Assembly (NCBI GenBank): GCA_913056455.1
Contig: CAJXMJ010000006.1
Coordinates: 29,775-93,774 of the forward strand
Reading direction: 5' to 3'
DNA: 64,000 bases
From: an uncultured Fodinibius sp.
GTDB taxonomy: Bacteria; Bacteroidota; Rhodothermia; Balneolales; Balneolaceae
The notes under the pieces are model-generated. The model saw nothing but the letters and a program-made list of their open reading frames with translations. It did not search any database and was not told the DNA's origin. This document shows, piece after piece, positions 19,601 to 26,199 of the stretch. The position numbers were made by a program, and so were the translations under genes. Every line of letters begins with the position of its first letter. Within the stretch, counting starts at the first letter, position 1.

Positions 19601-20945
19601 CTGCAAAATTGCCGACGCCTGCCCCGGGTTCTAAAATGTTGCCACCATCCACGCCCATGGCTCCGAGTTTATCCCAGATGAGTTTCACCAACGGGTAGGA
19701 GGTGTAATGTTCGTTGAGCAGGCCACGCTCGGTTCCGGTTGCGTCTTCGCCATATCCGAGCCCACCGGCACCGGTGTATTGTCGGAGTAGATCCAGGTCC
19801 GATTCGGTAATCGCCCGGTCCTCTTTTTCCAAAACGGCTAGCGCCGCCTCGTTGGCTTTCCGGCGCTGGGGCTTCGACAGTTTGATAGGCTGAAAATTCT
19901 TCAGATCGAGGCCAGAAAAATGGCTTTCAAATTCGGCTTCTCCCGCGCGATCTATAGAAGGTTGGTATGCTTGATCGTCTTCTTTTTCAGGGGTTTTCGT
20001 GTCCTGTTGGGCCGCCGAGAAAACTTGGTCAAAATCGACGCCGATTACTTTTCCATGACCACGAAATAGCTCCAAGGCTTGCTCGCGATGTTCGTTGGGA
20101 AACCTGTCGAGGGAAAAGGCGAGGGCCAGTTTCTTTACGGTTTCGGTGAATGACTCTTGGAGCTGTTGCAGCTGGCTCGAAGGATTCTCGCGGGTCGTCA
20201 ATTCGCTGGTTAGTGTTTCTGGATTTCCAAGGAGGGAGTCAATAGTACTGGCTGCCTGCTCATCACCTTGATCAGCTTGCCAGGCCAGGTTGGTAAGCTG
20301 ATGCATTCGATTAGTGTTAAGCTGTCCTTTCTTGTACGGCGTGTGAGCGGCTTTTGCTATTTGTGCCATCCGCTGGGTCTTCACCTGAATCTCAACCGGA
20401 ATATCACCAGCGGTGCCAGCCATCACGATAAAGTGATGCGCTCGGTAGCCACCGACCGGTTCGGCGTATTTGTCTTCATGTTCAAATACTTCTCCGATTG
20501 CTCCTGATACAATTTGTTTTACCACCTGGTTCAGCTCGGTTTGACCAGACAGTACGATCATGCATCCGGCCATATCGGTCAGCCCCTGGGTGTAGCTCTC
20601 ACCAGCATTAGTCTGCTTGATATCAGCCTTAATGCGTTTTCGACGCAATTTGTTGATGACCGAGTAGGGAGACTTTACGCGGCCCTTGACCGTAGCTTTT
20701 GGTTGCAGGGTTTTGAGCTTGCTGGTTACCTCGTCCAAGGCCTGCTGGTAGTCGCCTCGAAGGTCGATCAGCTGTTTGATTTCGTCGGTGAGTTTGGTCT
20801 CTTCGACGGTATCGATGTCGCCAGCCCGTTGTGGGTTGGGATCGTCGGCATTCGGGATCCCGTCTCCATCGAAATCGCCGAAGATTCCGGGATAGTCCTC
20901 GGTTGTAATGTCTTCAAAAGGAGTAACAGTAGGATTGTCTCGCAT
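13695..20945 (-). CDS. 2416-residue polyvalent protein: RelA/SpoT-like + N6-methylase + SNF2 helicase
   Basis: Domains in order: a TSP3-like Asp-rich stretch (DGDGIPNADDPNP, residues 26-38). Then a RelA/SpoT synthetase-like domain (about 55-235) with GRVKSPYSVINKLRRK (88-103), DMAGCMIV (D124), GYRAHH (166-171) and VEIQVKT (E185). Then an N6-adenine methylase with EPGAGVGNF (439-447) and the variant catalytic motif NVPFG (502-506). Then an SF2/SNF2 helicase with GAGKT (1164-1168), DEAH (1331-1334), LTATP and a GRGLRQG helicase-C motif. Last, a long coiled-coil region. Methylase-helicase giants such as phage P1 DarB are carried in virions and protect incoming DNA. An N-terminal alarmone-synthetase-like domain is unusual, and its main catalytic positions look intact. 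RENP motifs recur at 252, 1591, 1616 and 1700. Confidence 0.8.
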   Translation of the reverse strand: MRDNPTVTPFEDITTEDYPGIFGDFDGDGIPNADDPNPQRAGDIDTVEETKLTDEIKQLIDLRGDYQQALDEVTSKLKTLQPKATVKGRVKSPYSVINKLRRKRIKADIKQTNAGESYTQGLTDMAGCMIVLSGQTELNQVVKQIVSGAIGEVFEHEDKYAEPVGGYRAHHFIVMAGTAGDIPVEIQVKTQRMAQIAKAAHTPYKKGQLNTNRMHQLTNLAWQADQGDEQAASTIDSLLGNPETLTSELTTRENPSSQLQQLQESFTETVKKLALAFSLDRFPNEHREQALELFRGHGKVIGVDFDQVFSAAQQDTKTPEKEDDQAYQPSIDRAGEAEFESHFSGLDLKNFQPIKLSKPQRRKANEAALAVLEKEDRAITESDLDLLRQYTGAGGLGYGEDATGTERGLLNEHYTSYPLVKLIWDKLGAMGVDGGNILEPGAGVGNFAGFLPNRDAYRMLMVERSAVSSRIAGLLYPSQLVRHENFAQTDLSLYNLTGAIGNVPFGDIKIHTQRDPLASLNPRIHDYFILKSLDALQPGGFLAVITSVGTMDKKDPAIRQAMVQRARFVGAYRLPSTAFKDNADTLVTTDLILFQKYPDVDGETHPDVNSELNQLFAYEDLTVSITEYKDQSYGAYYNPYYQKYPQQVLGEHIQGHDMQFLTRMGVKGQVDQAMTGKVLGDDLRFPYPLPGKMPFYRIPDEGVRLETTRDYHAGNIVWHEETFYEKQRHYFKPITVGGSGKTGEGLRAKISSACQMLDKYDDFVTALARGTEQKEPLRGEFKELLENHINAYGIPDEDEDIREIFRYDNRLYKLTTFVKRNPISRDLVYADIIDADSLFNRNYVPAVSDSDDLAEIAMYGRSIGEELTLDFYGSTYKGGTASRAELLQAIKQHPDFFYNPESNNYEFRYQYLAGNVRRKLEIAEDNQLEKNTEALKAVLPEWIDAYSITVVPRHIFTYLPTKVLTQWIKDELGYRDVHIGLVKDKADLGNRFYMKLRKGGRYIKNGEETADDWNQGWGETPFSKIINNYIQDSSFPLVFYDEDYNVLPNMTLKRAEEKGLTALIERSRAKQRTHNDQMLTRVPQKFNQWVRTKASTEIRELIEEAYNHEYNAHINPQFDGATLRVRGMSDTFYGVKDFAVYKHNRAVAEKLVWNGRGANCHDVGAGKTLSSIITSQVLLQQGACNKPMFVVPGKVQEKWVEEYAMLFPEAKILNMKMTGSERHKELTMAQLYNWDAIFIADHAFKSLPLSPAVQQQMYSERVEYFDQMIDSFDELIEEDDALSSTAKKSMVTRLEKMKEEWEAKLRNVATAKRLDTDIFFDELGVDALFFDEAHFYKNALGSAKATKLGIAANKPSQRAENALQKTKWLFSKIGFKNVFVLTATPVVNSPVEVWHMLNLCAPDLLEKYQIANLDNFINQFVREEEKIVKKTNGEYRTERVVAGYYNLPEMRAIIDEVMDIKSYDQLVGFYEKFPDQLKDESGNVVTDNQGNPQALKPKFKRPEAATKQQVIEPSEIHKLLFDDIILRADNILDCMRQRGCQTKDNFLVITGDGSKIATDLRVYDHSFAGVDGKFLKLGALVDNVAESYAYRENPNPAPVPESIYGDFFSKGTRHMRENPNPYNGQSRHKLIKELKSLRYFEEVAREIEATEGDLHAVPVGKQFLLNKIDKQREKLSDGSDSMEETFDGAVMIVEALYETRENPDAPVFRNQIIFCDWISVEGQKGGSYHQLIKQELAEAGIPAKEIAIINGSIIGTNSKGDDYFVSSSDDKEALKKEVQDDFNIGKYRVLIGNQSIAEGMNLQKWTTDLHHMDVPYTPSQIQQRNGRGLRQGNQHRKVNIHFYLMKDSFDQYRLELVSKKQSWIDELFFGDGRETAADSDGESLEYEQMVAATNSDPRVKEFFQSKAQTKVLKSRIESLLSETQRLESSLSQASQDVTKRSERMESAIQREQSLINSELPKSPQHALDQGLIRIGWLDYSGEIGTIENNLSSDGKRIPRFRHDLALEVPKNNANGRVLFNLIPDPNAPNRSFYNKIKWSSIKQMAGDQLYEVFGWSMDEPVQSGRSLAGNKGNIIADESDFYSHYEIDIEEEKAKTNGDGTEITFDQIKQQLGMYNTERWLPIIKHKLAGLFLALEKGWQQSAPARIEQITSELDRSKKTLRELEATHQQTQKELEQAQLDLTSNQDTVTKLQDVVNELVKTKFSDRSELYEELNRIAPTYGVTGTVRVREVGIYRDSSSDKKIRPNRSGKQTTKSLPMPLRTLFSDPLVYAGSVGELEFIDTKGFMQRIAAEDQDMAMIIDAEGTTLFAFPTQRMKLLKGAFDNGDAEQMYQEFHHFPPDEYDYELFPPSGAELTAVGHAERIMYDSDKVIYPGDEKGENHQYYHYFDDGKRPIFRYGDVYIITNLNIDGRGILN

Positions 20946-20949
20946 GGGG

Positions 20950-22212
20950 TTAGCCCAATACTTTGGTTAGGAAGGCATCCAGTTTGGCTTGGCTTTCTTT
21001 GGCCGTTTGAATGTCTACTTGCTGCTGGGATTTGGCATCAGATGTACTGCCCTTCTCTTTTGGTTTTTCTTTCGCAGTAGTTTTCTTCGATTGCTTAGCA
21101 GGAGTTGGTTTCTTTTCAGCAGCTGGTTTCTTCTTGGTCTTTGGCGCAGGTGAGTCGGCCGCAGTAGATTTCTCCTTTTTGCCAAGCGCGCGTTCTTGGC
21201 GTTTATACTCTTTGGCGCCCAACACCACTTTGGCGTGATCTTGCTTAAAAATCCGCACTTCCAGATCGCCATATTTGTTGACCAGTTTTTTCCAGCACGC
21301 TTTGAGCCCGCCCCCTTTGCCTTCCGTGCAGGCTTGGTATTCCAGATGACCGTCCAGCAGCAGATCCATGATGTACCGCTTCTTTGGATAGTCGGCTGTG
21401 TATCGAATCGACAGGTGGGCATTTTCAGATTCCCCGGAATGCTTGGGCGCATAGCACGGCATTTTGCTGCCAAACATGGAGTTGATGCGTTTCCAAGAGC
21501 GAATCTTGTGGAGGGTGTCGATCTCTTTGAGGGTGATCTTAAAAGGGGTATCCACCGGATTTTCGCGGGTCTCTGGGTTGCTTTCTTCTTTGGTAGTAGG
21601 TTTGGTTGGTGCCACCGCGCGGTCTTGGGCCGTAAAGGGAACGGCGATAGCGGTTAGTTCCCGGTAGCGATTCTTTTCGGTTTCGGCTCCACCTTCTTTA
21701 GTGACTTTGATCTCGATATCACACTCGTGGGCAATGCTGGTGTTGCCTTTGTATTGCCCGTCCTTGGTGGCATGGGAGACCATGACAAACATGATCCCGT
21801 TTTCGCGGCACCACTGGGCCAGCTCCACGGTTTCTTTGGCGTTGGCATCAATCACCGAAATGGAATCCAGGATGCAGGCGAAGGACCGGTTCTTGAGCAG
21901 AATTTCTTTGAGGTCCTGAATCGATTTCCATTTGGTGAAATTCAGGTTCCGGTGAGTAGCTCCCAAGCGTTTTACGCGGTCGACTAGGGTTTTGCCAAAA
22001 TGTTCTTCGGCGGGGATATATTCGATGCGGCCATGTTCGGCTAATGCGTCAGCGAGTCCCAGGCTCATCGTTGATTTGCCGGCTCCTTTTTCGCCCCAGA
22101 TAAAAATGACGGCATTCTTTTCGGGTTCACCGAGCAGCCGCCCGTAGGGTTGTGCTACTCGAATGCCTTTGATATTCAGTTTTGCAAGCTGCTGGGCAGT
22201 CATGGATTCCAT
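20950..22212 (-). CDS. RadA/RecA-like ATPase with basic tail
   Basis: 420 residues from ATG 22212, 1 bp after the upstream stop; an ATG at 22362 would overlap that gene. The P-loop GEKGAGKST (40-48) and a SHATKDG...IAHECD segment (146-165) resemble the KaiC/RadA branch of RecA-fold ATPases. The C-terminal 80 residues are Lys/Ala/Pro-rich and probably bind DNA. TRENPVDTPF (215-224) echoes the start of the downstream polyvalent protein (MRDNPTVTPF). It could be a recombination ATPase or the genome-packaging motor; no other packaging ATPase is visible in X. Confidence 0.65.
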   Translation of the reverse strand: MESMTAQQLAKLNIKGIRVAQPYGRLLGEPEKNAVIFIWGEKGAGKSTMSLGLADALAEHGRIEYIPAEEHFGKTLVDRVKRLGATHRNLNFTKWKSIQDLKEILLKNRSFACILDSISVIDANAKETVELAQWCRENGIMFVMVSHATKDGQYKGNTSIAHECDIEIKVTKEGGAETEKNRYRELTAIAVPFTAQDRAVAPTKPTTKEESNPETRENPVDTPFKITLKEIDTLHKIRSWKRINSMFGSKMPCYAPKHSGESENAHLSIRYTADYPKKRYIMDLLLDGHLEYQACTEGKGGGLKACWKKLVNKYGDLEVRIFKQDHAKVVLGAKEYKRQERALGKKEKSTAADSPAPKTKKKPAAEKKPTPAKQSKKTTAKEKPKEKGSTSDAKSQQQVDIQTAKESQAKLDAFLTKVLG

Positions 22213-22213
22213 A

Positions 22214-22537
22214 TTAATCTCGTTTCGTTCGTTTGATTGCGATTCCAATTCCAATGAGGGCGATGGCCCCAATAGCAAGGAGAGCTGGTTTGGGTAAGGC
22301 CCCTTTTGTTGGCACTTGTAGGGATTGTTGGGTAATGCCGAGCCTATTGAACAATTCTTCATCAGCTATACCGCTGGTCGGGAGTCCCAGTTGTTGTTGG
22401 GCCCCTTTGACGGCTGCCTGCGTTTCTGGGCCAAAGATGCCGTCGACGCCATATTCGGGAAGCCCGATACCAAGGGCCTTCAGTGCTGATTGCAGGTGCA
22501 TAACCTGGGGACCTTTGTCGCCTATGCTAAGAGTCAT
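22214..22537 (-). CDS. peptidoglycan-binding domain protein, tail-anchored
   Basis: A 107-residue protein with a peptidoglycan-binding-1 repeat (GDKGPQVMHLQSALKALG, then DGIFGPETQAAVKGAQ). It has a C-terminal membrane helix (PALLAIGAIALIGIGIAI) and a basic end. It overlaps the upstream gene by 11 bp. It probably anchors or orients the virion membrane or delivery device on the cell wall. Confidence 0.8.
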   Translation of the reverse strand: MTLSIGDKGPQVMHLQSALKALGIGLPEYGVDGIFGPETQAAVKGAQQQLGLPTSGIADEELFNRLGITQQSLQVPTKGALPKPALLAIGAIALIGIGIAIKRTKRD

Positions 22538-22949
22538 GTTGAAGATCGTTTTCTGTTATATTATATAAGGAGAGACCGGCGACACCGATGGCAATACCGG
22601 CCGAGAGAATACCTGCATGTTTGATTATTGTCGCAGGGTTGCTTTTAGCGACCGAGTCCTCTAAGCCGATCATATCGCTTACCGCCTGCAGGTCGACGTG
22701 TTCGAAGTACTGGTTGATGACGTCGGCATTTTGGTTGAATACTTGCTGGAAGGAGCGCCTGTCTTTGGTCAGATCAGCCAGGACAAGGGCCGTAGTAGCA
22801 GCTTGTCCTTTTCGACCGCTCAGGGCGCGGTCGGCTAGACCGATTGCTTTTTTAAAAGCGTTTCGACTGGTTTGGCGCAGGTAACTGCTGAGATCGCCCA
22901 TTCCGTCATCAACGATCTGGTAGTCTCGGCCTTCAATTAATTCATGCAT
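22527..22949 (-). CDS. tail-anchored helical protein
   Basis: A 140-residue mostly helical protein with a C-terminal membrane helix (AGILSAGIAIGVAGLSLY). No family is recognised. It overlaps its neighbours at both ends (8 and 11 bp), showing tight translational coupling within the membrane-protein cluster. Confidence 0.6.
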   Translation of the reverse strand: MHELIEGRDYQIVDDGMGDLSSYLRQTSRNAFKKAIGLADRALSGRKGQAATTALVLADLTKDRRSFQQVFNQNADVINQYFEHVDLQAVSDMIGLEDSVAKSNPATIIKHAGILSAGIAIGVAGLSLYNITENDLQHDS

Positions 22950-23622
22950 TAGATTTCTCCTTCTGTTTCTTGTTGCGCCCGGCCAACTGCTTTACGCTGT
23001 CTCGAAGTCCGGGCATGAGGGGAGCCAGGAAATACGCGCCCGCGCCAATACCAACCAGCCACAAGGCTTTGGTGAGCGTACTATTGACGCCGCTAAATGC
23101 CCTTTGTGGGTCCGGTAGATTGATGTCATACCAGGACTCGGTGGGCTGGGCATACACTCCGCTTTGTTGACCTTCCTCGATATCCAGGTCAAGGGTCATC
23201 ACATTCGAGGAGGCCAGTGGCGTGGCTTGGGAGATATTTGCCTCGGTAACGTTGCTGTAGTGAAGCTCAAATATGACGGGATGATTTCGGTCGGGCCGGA
23301 ACGAACGCCCAAAAACGAGGCGGGCTTGGCCGCGACAGCCGTCCCACATGCTGGTAACAATACGGGATATCGCTAAGACCGATCGGTTTTGGGGATCCAG
23401 GGCCGCGACTACCACATCCGGGCAAACGACCAAAAGAAACGAGTTCCAAAAGGTGCGATAGATATCGACCTCCACATCCACTGAAAAGGGTACTCCGGAT
23501 TTCGGCAGCCCGCGCTCGGGGTGACGTCCGATGATGCGGAGTTCTCCGGCTTCCGAGCTAATAATATTGCCCGATATACTCGCCGAGCCTAAGCCGTTGT
23601 CACTATAGTTAGAATAGCTCAC
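22942..23622 (-). CDS. beta-sandwich protein with C-terminal membrane helix
   Basis: A 226-residue protein. About 165 N-terminal residues are beta-rich (for example GVPFSVDVEVDIYRTFW and HPVIFELHYSNVTEA). Then come a membrane helix (LWLVGIGAGAYFLAPLM) and a strongly basic tail. The plan of an outer beta domain, one helix and a basic inner tail fits a protein linking capsid and internal membrane. The function is inferred. Confidence 0.55.
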   Translation of the reverse strand: MSYSNYSDNGLGSASISGNIISSEAGELRIIGRHPERGLPKSGVPFSVDVEVDIYRTFWNSFLLVVCPDVVVAALDPQNRSVLAISRIVTSMWDGCRGQARLVFGRSFRPDRNHPVIFELHYSNVTEANISQATPLASSNVMTLDLDIEEGQQSGVYAQPTESWYDINLPDPQRAFSGVNSTLTKALWLVGIGAGAYFLAPLMPGLRDSVKQLAGRNKKQKEKSNA

Positions 23623-23625
23623 TGG

Positions 23626-23937
23626 TTACCTCCTTCGGGTTATGATTCGCAGCGCCAGGTATCCCCCGGCAATCCATCCCAGCGTAGCTTTGTTGCGACC
23701 AAACCACGCGCGAATGCCTTTGGTGGGATCCTCTTCGGCCAGGCGGCCGCAGAGGGTTTGTTTGGGTTGATCCGTTACCTCCGCACCCTTTGCTACTTCT
23801 TGCAACTGCACGGTGGGTTGCAGATACATGGTTTCTTGCGAGGTCGTTGGGTTGGGATACCGTCCGTTGGGAATATGTCCGTCAATAAAGTGAGAGATCC
23901 CTATCGGATGGGTTGTTGTTTGGATAGCTTCGGTCAT
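23626..23937 (-). CDS. small tail-anchored protein
   Basis: A 103-residue protein: a polar N-terminal region rich in Thr, Gln and Pro, then one membrane helix (TLGWIAGGYLALRII) ending in TRRR. No homology is recognised. It is 1 bp from the next upstream gene. Confidence 0.55.
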   Translation of the reverse strand: MTEAIQTTTHPIGISHFIDGHIPNGRYPNPTTSQETMYLQPTVQLQEVAKGAEVTDQPKQTLCGRLAEEDPTKGIRAWFGRNKATLGWIAGGYLALRIITRRR

Positions 23938-23938
23938 A

Positions 23939-24301
23939 TTAGGACTTCTTTTTTAACAGGGTATACGTGACAGCTCCACCAACGATGACAACGCCGCCAA
24001 TCAGCAGGAGGGAGGTCATATTTCCGCCCGACTTCTGGGCTTGCATCAGCGCCATCTGTTGCTCGGGCGTCAAGCTAGTGCCCCCAGATTGGGATTTCCC
24101 GCCATTGATAACTCCATCCACAGTTACGGCGGTATCGGCCGCTGTGGTTAAAAAGCTGGACAGGTCATTGAGGATACTGCCAAACTTGGTTTTCTTTGAG
24201 GTGGTGGCCCCGGATCCCACGGGAGGGAGGAAACTGTTTGTGTAGTTAAACGGCTGGGTCGTTTGTAAAAAGTCTAACTGATCGTAGGAGCTGTTGTTCA
24301 T
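23939..24301 (-). CDS. small tail-anchored protein
   Basis: A 120-residue protein with an Asn/Gly/Ser-rich N-terminal half and a C-terminal helix (LLLIGGVVIVGGAVTYTLL) followed by KKKS. It belongs to the same architectural series as its neighbours. Function unknown. Confidence 0.55.
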   Translation of the reverse strand: MNNSSYDQLDFLQTTQPFNYTNSFLPPVGSGATTSKKTKFGSILNDLSSFLTTAADTAVTVDGVINGGKSQSGGTSLTPEQQMALMQAQKSGGNMTSLLLIGGVVIVGGAVTYTLLKKKS

Positions 24302-24316
24302 AGGGGTTGGGATAAG

Positions 24317-24730
24317 CTATTGCGATTTGGATTTTTTCTTTTTGGCGACCAGCAAAATGGAGGCTCCCAAAATGGCAACCCCGCCCACCGCTGCGCCCGC
24401 AATCATGGCCGTACTTGCGGTCTCTTGCTTGGCAGCCGTATCGGTGACGTTGTGCTGTAAGGCCGTCATGAGCTGCTGTTTTTCCTGTTCGATTTTTTTC
24501 TTTTCGGCTAGCTTGCGCTCGTGGGCTTTGCAGAGGGCTTGCGATTTTTCGCGCTTGCGTCGGCATCTTTTTAGGGCCCCGAACATTTTGCCCTTGCAGC
24601 TTTGGTTGGCATACCGGCAGGGATCATCTTCTTCCCAGCCTTCCAATCCACCGCCAGGTAGGTGGCTGGATATGATCAATTGATCATTTTCGGGTTGTAT
24701 TGCAACGGGTTGCAGGTAGGAACTACTCAT
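24317..24730 (-). CDS. tail-anchored protein with charged helix
   Basis: A 137-residue protein. A Cys-containing region (residues 35-70: DPCRYANQSC, CRRKREKSQALC) leads to a Lys/Glu-rich helix, then a membrane helix (AAVGGVAILGASILLVA) and a Lys-rich end. The N-terminal MSSSY is shared with the upstream transglutaminase-like protein. Confidence 0.55.
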   Translation of the reverse strand: MSSSYLQPVAIQPENDQLIISSHLPGGGLEGWEEDDPCRYANQSCKGKMFGALKRCRRKREKSQALCKAHERKLAEKKKIEQEKQQLMTALQHNVTDTAAKQETASTAMIAGAAVGGVAILGASILLVAKKKKSKSQ

Positions 24731-24739
24731 AAACAGTTG

Positions 24740-25765
24740 TTAGTGGTTGAAGGCCCAGTAGCTGATCCCGCCGAGCGCGGCAAGCCCGGCTGAGAGTCCG
24801 CCGTACAGGAGCCATTTTTTGTTTCGGGATTGTTGTTGGCTGGCCAGAAAGCTGTTGTCCAAACTTCCAAATTTGTTTAGGTAATCAACGGCTGGTTGCC
24901 CATGCTCTTGGATAACCTGGGCGTACTGCTGGAGGATGGCATTATCCTTTTGGGAAAACGAAATCACGTCCGAACGAACTCCTCGGGCCATTAGGTAATC
25001 CCGCCATTGCCCGCGTTGGGTGCGTTCGCCTTTATCTTTGGCGCCAAACCATTTGGAAAACAGCGGTTTCATAGCGGCTCCCGTTTTCAGAGCTGTCGTG
25101 GCAGCAGCCGTCAGGGTAATGGGGTCAATGCCTAATCCATCCGGCATCCGGTTGGGCAGGTGCTTGGACTTTTTGATCAGTCGCTCGTCAAATTCGAAAC
25201 CGGCATATTTAGCGACGGTTGTATCAAAAGATTTCCACCCTTCTGGGGATCGGAAAACGGTATAAATATGATCGTAGGTTCGCCCCGTTCGGCTCACAAT
25301 GCGAAAGCCGGTTTGGATGCCCAGGCTTTGCAGCAGGGCCGCCGACAAGATCGCGTGGTCGTCGCAATCTCCGGCTTGTTGCCGGATGGTGACATCGGGG
25401 GATTGGATCCGCTCGATATTCCATGGATCGCGCACGTAGTTGATATTTTTGGTTATCCACTTATAAATGGCACCCGCAATTTGATGTACATTCCGCAGGT
25501 CAGGAAGACCGGTGTTAATATTCCTGGGAACCTTCCGGGTAATTTTTAGCGCTAACCCGCGGATATCCTCGCGCCCGGTATATTTGGTAACCAGCTTTGA
25601 AGCCAGTTCTAGGACGTCTTCGATCCCAGGATAACGCCTGCGACTTGCAATAATAGAGGCGGCAGCATCTCCGCGGGGGGAGCTTGCTGCCGCCTTAGTG
25701 CTCATCACTGAACCATGGGTCGTGACTGCGTTGCGGGAAGTCGGTATGGGATAGCTGCTACTCAA
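24740..25765 (-). CDS. transglutaminase-like cysteine protein, tail-anchored
   Basis: A 341-residue protein with a transglutaminase-like core: AGDCDDHAIL (Cys134), RTYDHIYTVF (His166) and KSFDTTVAKY (Asp181) form the Cys-His-Asp triad. A C-terminal helix (residues about 316-336) anchors it. The domain could act as a protease, cross-linker or peptidoglycan amidase. In the virion context possible substrates are structural proteins or the cell wall, and the repeated RENP motifs of other X proteins are worth testing as targets. Confidence 0.7.
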   Translation of the reverse strand: MSSSYPIPTSRNAVTTHGSVMSTKAAASSPRGDAAASIIASRRRYPGIEDVLELASKLVTKYTGREDIRGLALKITRKVPRNINTGLPDLRNVHQIAGAIYKWITKNINYVRDPWNIERIQSPDVTIRQQAGDCDDHAILSAALLQSLGIQTGFRIVSRTGRTYDHIYTVFRSPEGWKSFDTTVAKYAGFEFDERLIKKSKHLPNRMPDGLGIDPITLTAAATTALKTGAAMKPLFSKWFGAKDKGERTQRGQWRDYLMARGVRSDVISFSQKDNAILQQYAQVIQEHGQPAVDYLNKFGSLDNSFLASQQQSRNKKWLLYGGLSAGLAALGGISYWAFNH

Positions 25766-25795
25766 TAGTTGTTGATAGCGTTAATATGGATATGA

Positions 25796-26191
25796 TTACC
25801 GGTTGGTTTTGACGAGCTTCTGCAGTTCACTTATGACATCGGTGAGCAGTCTCCGGACCTGCGGGCTGACGCTGGTGCCCGTAAAACTTAGCAGTTGGTT
25901 GCAAGCGAAAGGGGCAGGGATATAGCAAAGCGTATTAGCGTGTTGCCCTAATCCATCCACAAGGGGATATATTGTTTTTGCAATGCGTTCGGCTCCTATA
26001 TCCCTGCTTATCGCTTCCACAGAAAGTATCTTTGCCATTCGAACCCAGTCGGCCGCGGTGATCGGTTGCCCGCCAGCCTGCAACAAGGTCAGCTGCGAGG
26101 TTATGCGCTTGGCATAGCAGGCGTATCCGCAGGATTGACCCGCCAGGTATTCCAAGGCCATTTTCAAAAGGGTTAGTTGTCCGGGGTTCAT
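25796..26191 (-). CDS. unrecognised provirus protein
   Basis: A 131-residue, mostly helical protein with several Cys in its N-terminal third (SCGYACYAKR) and no membrane segment. It lies between the transglutaminase-like gene and the first gene of the operon. No domain is recognised. Confidence 0.5.
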   Translation of the reverse strand: MNPGQLTLLKMALEYLAGQSCGYACYAKRITSQLTLLQAGGQPITAADWVRMAKILSVEAISRDIGAERIAKTIYPLVDGLGQHANTLCYIPAPFACNQLLSFTGTSVSPQVRRLLTDVISELQKLVKTNR

Positions 26192-26199
26192 CGTGGTCG

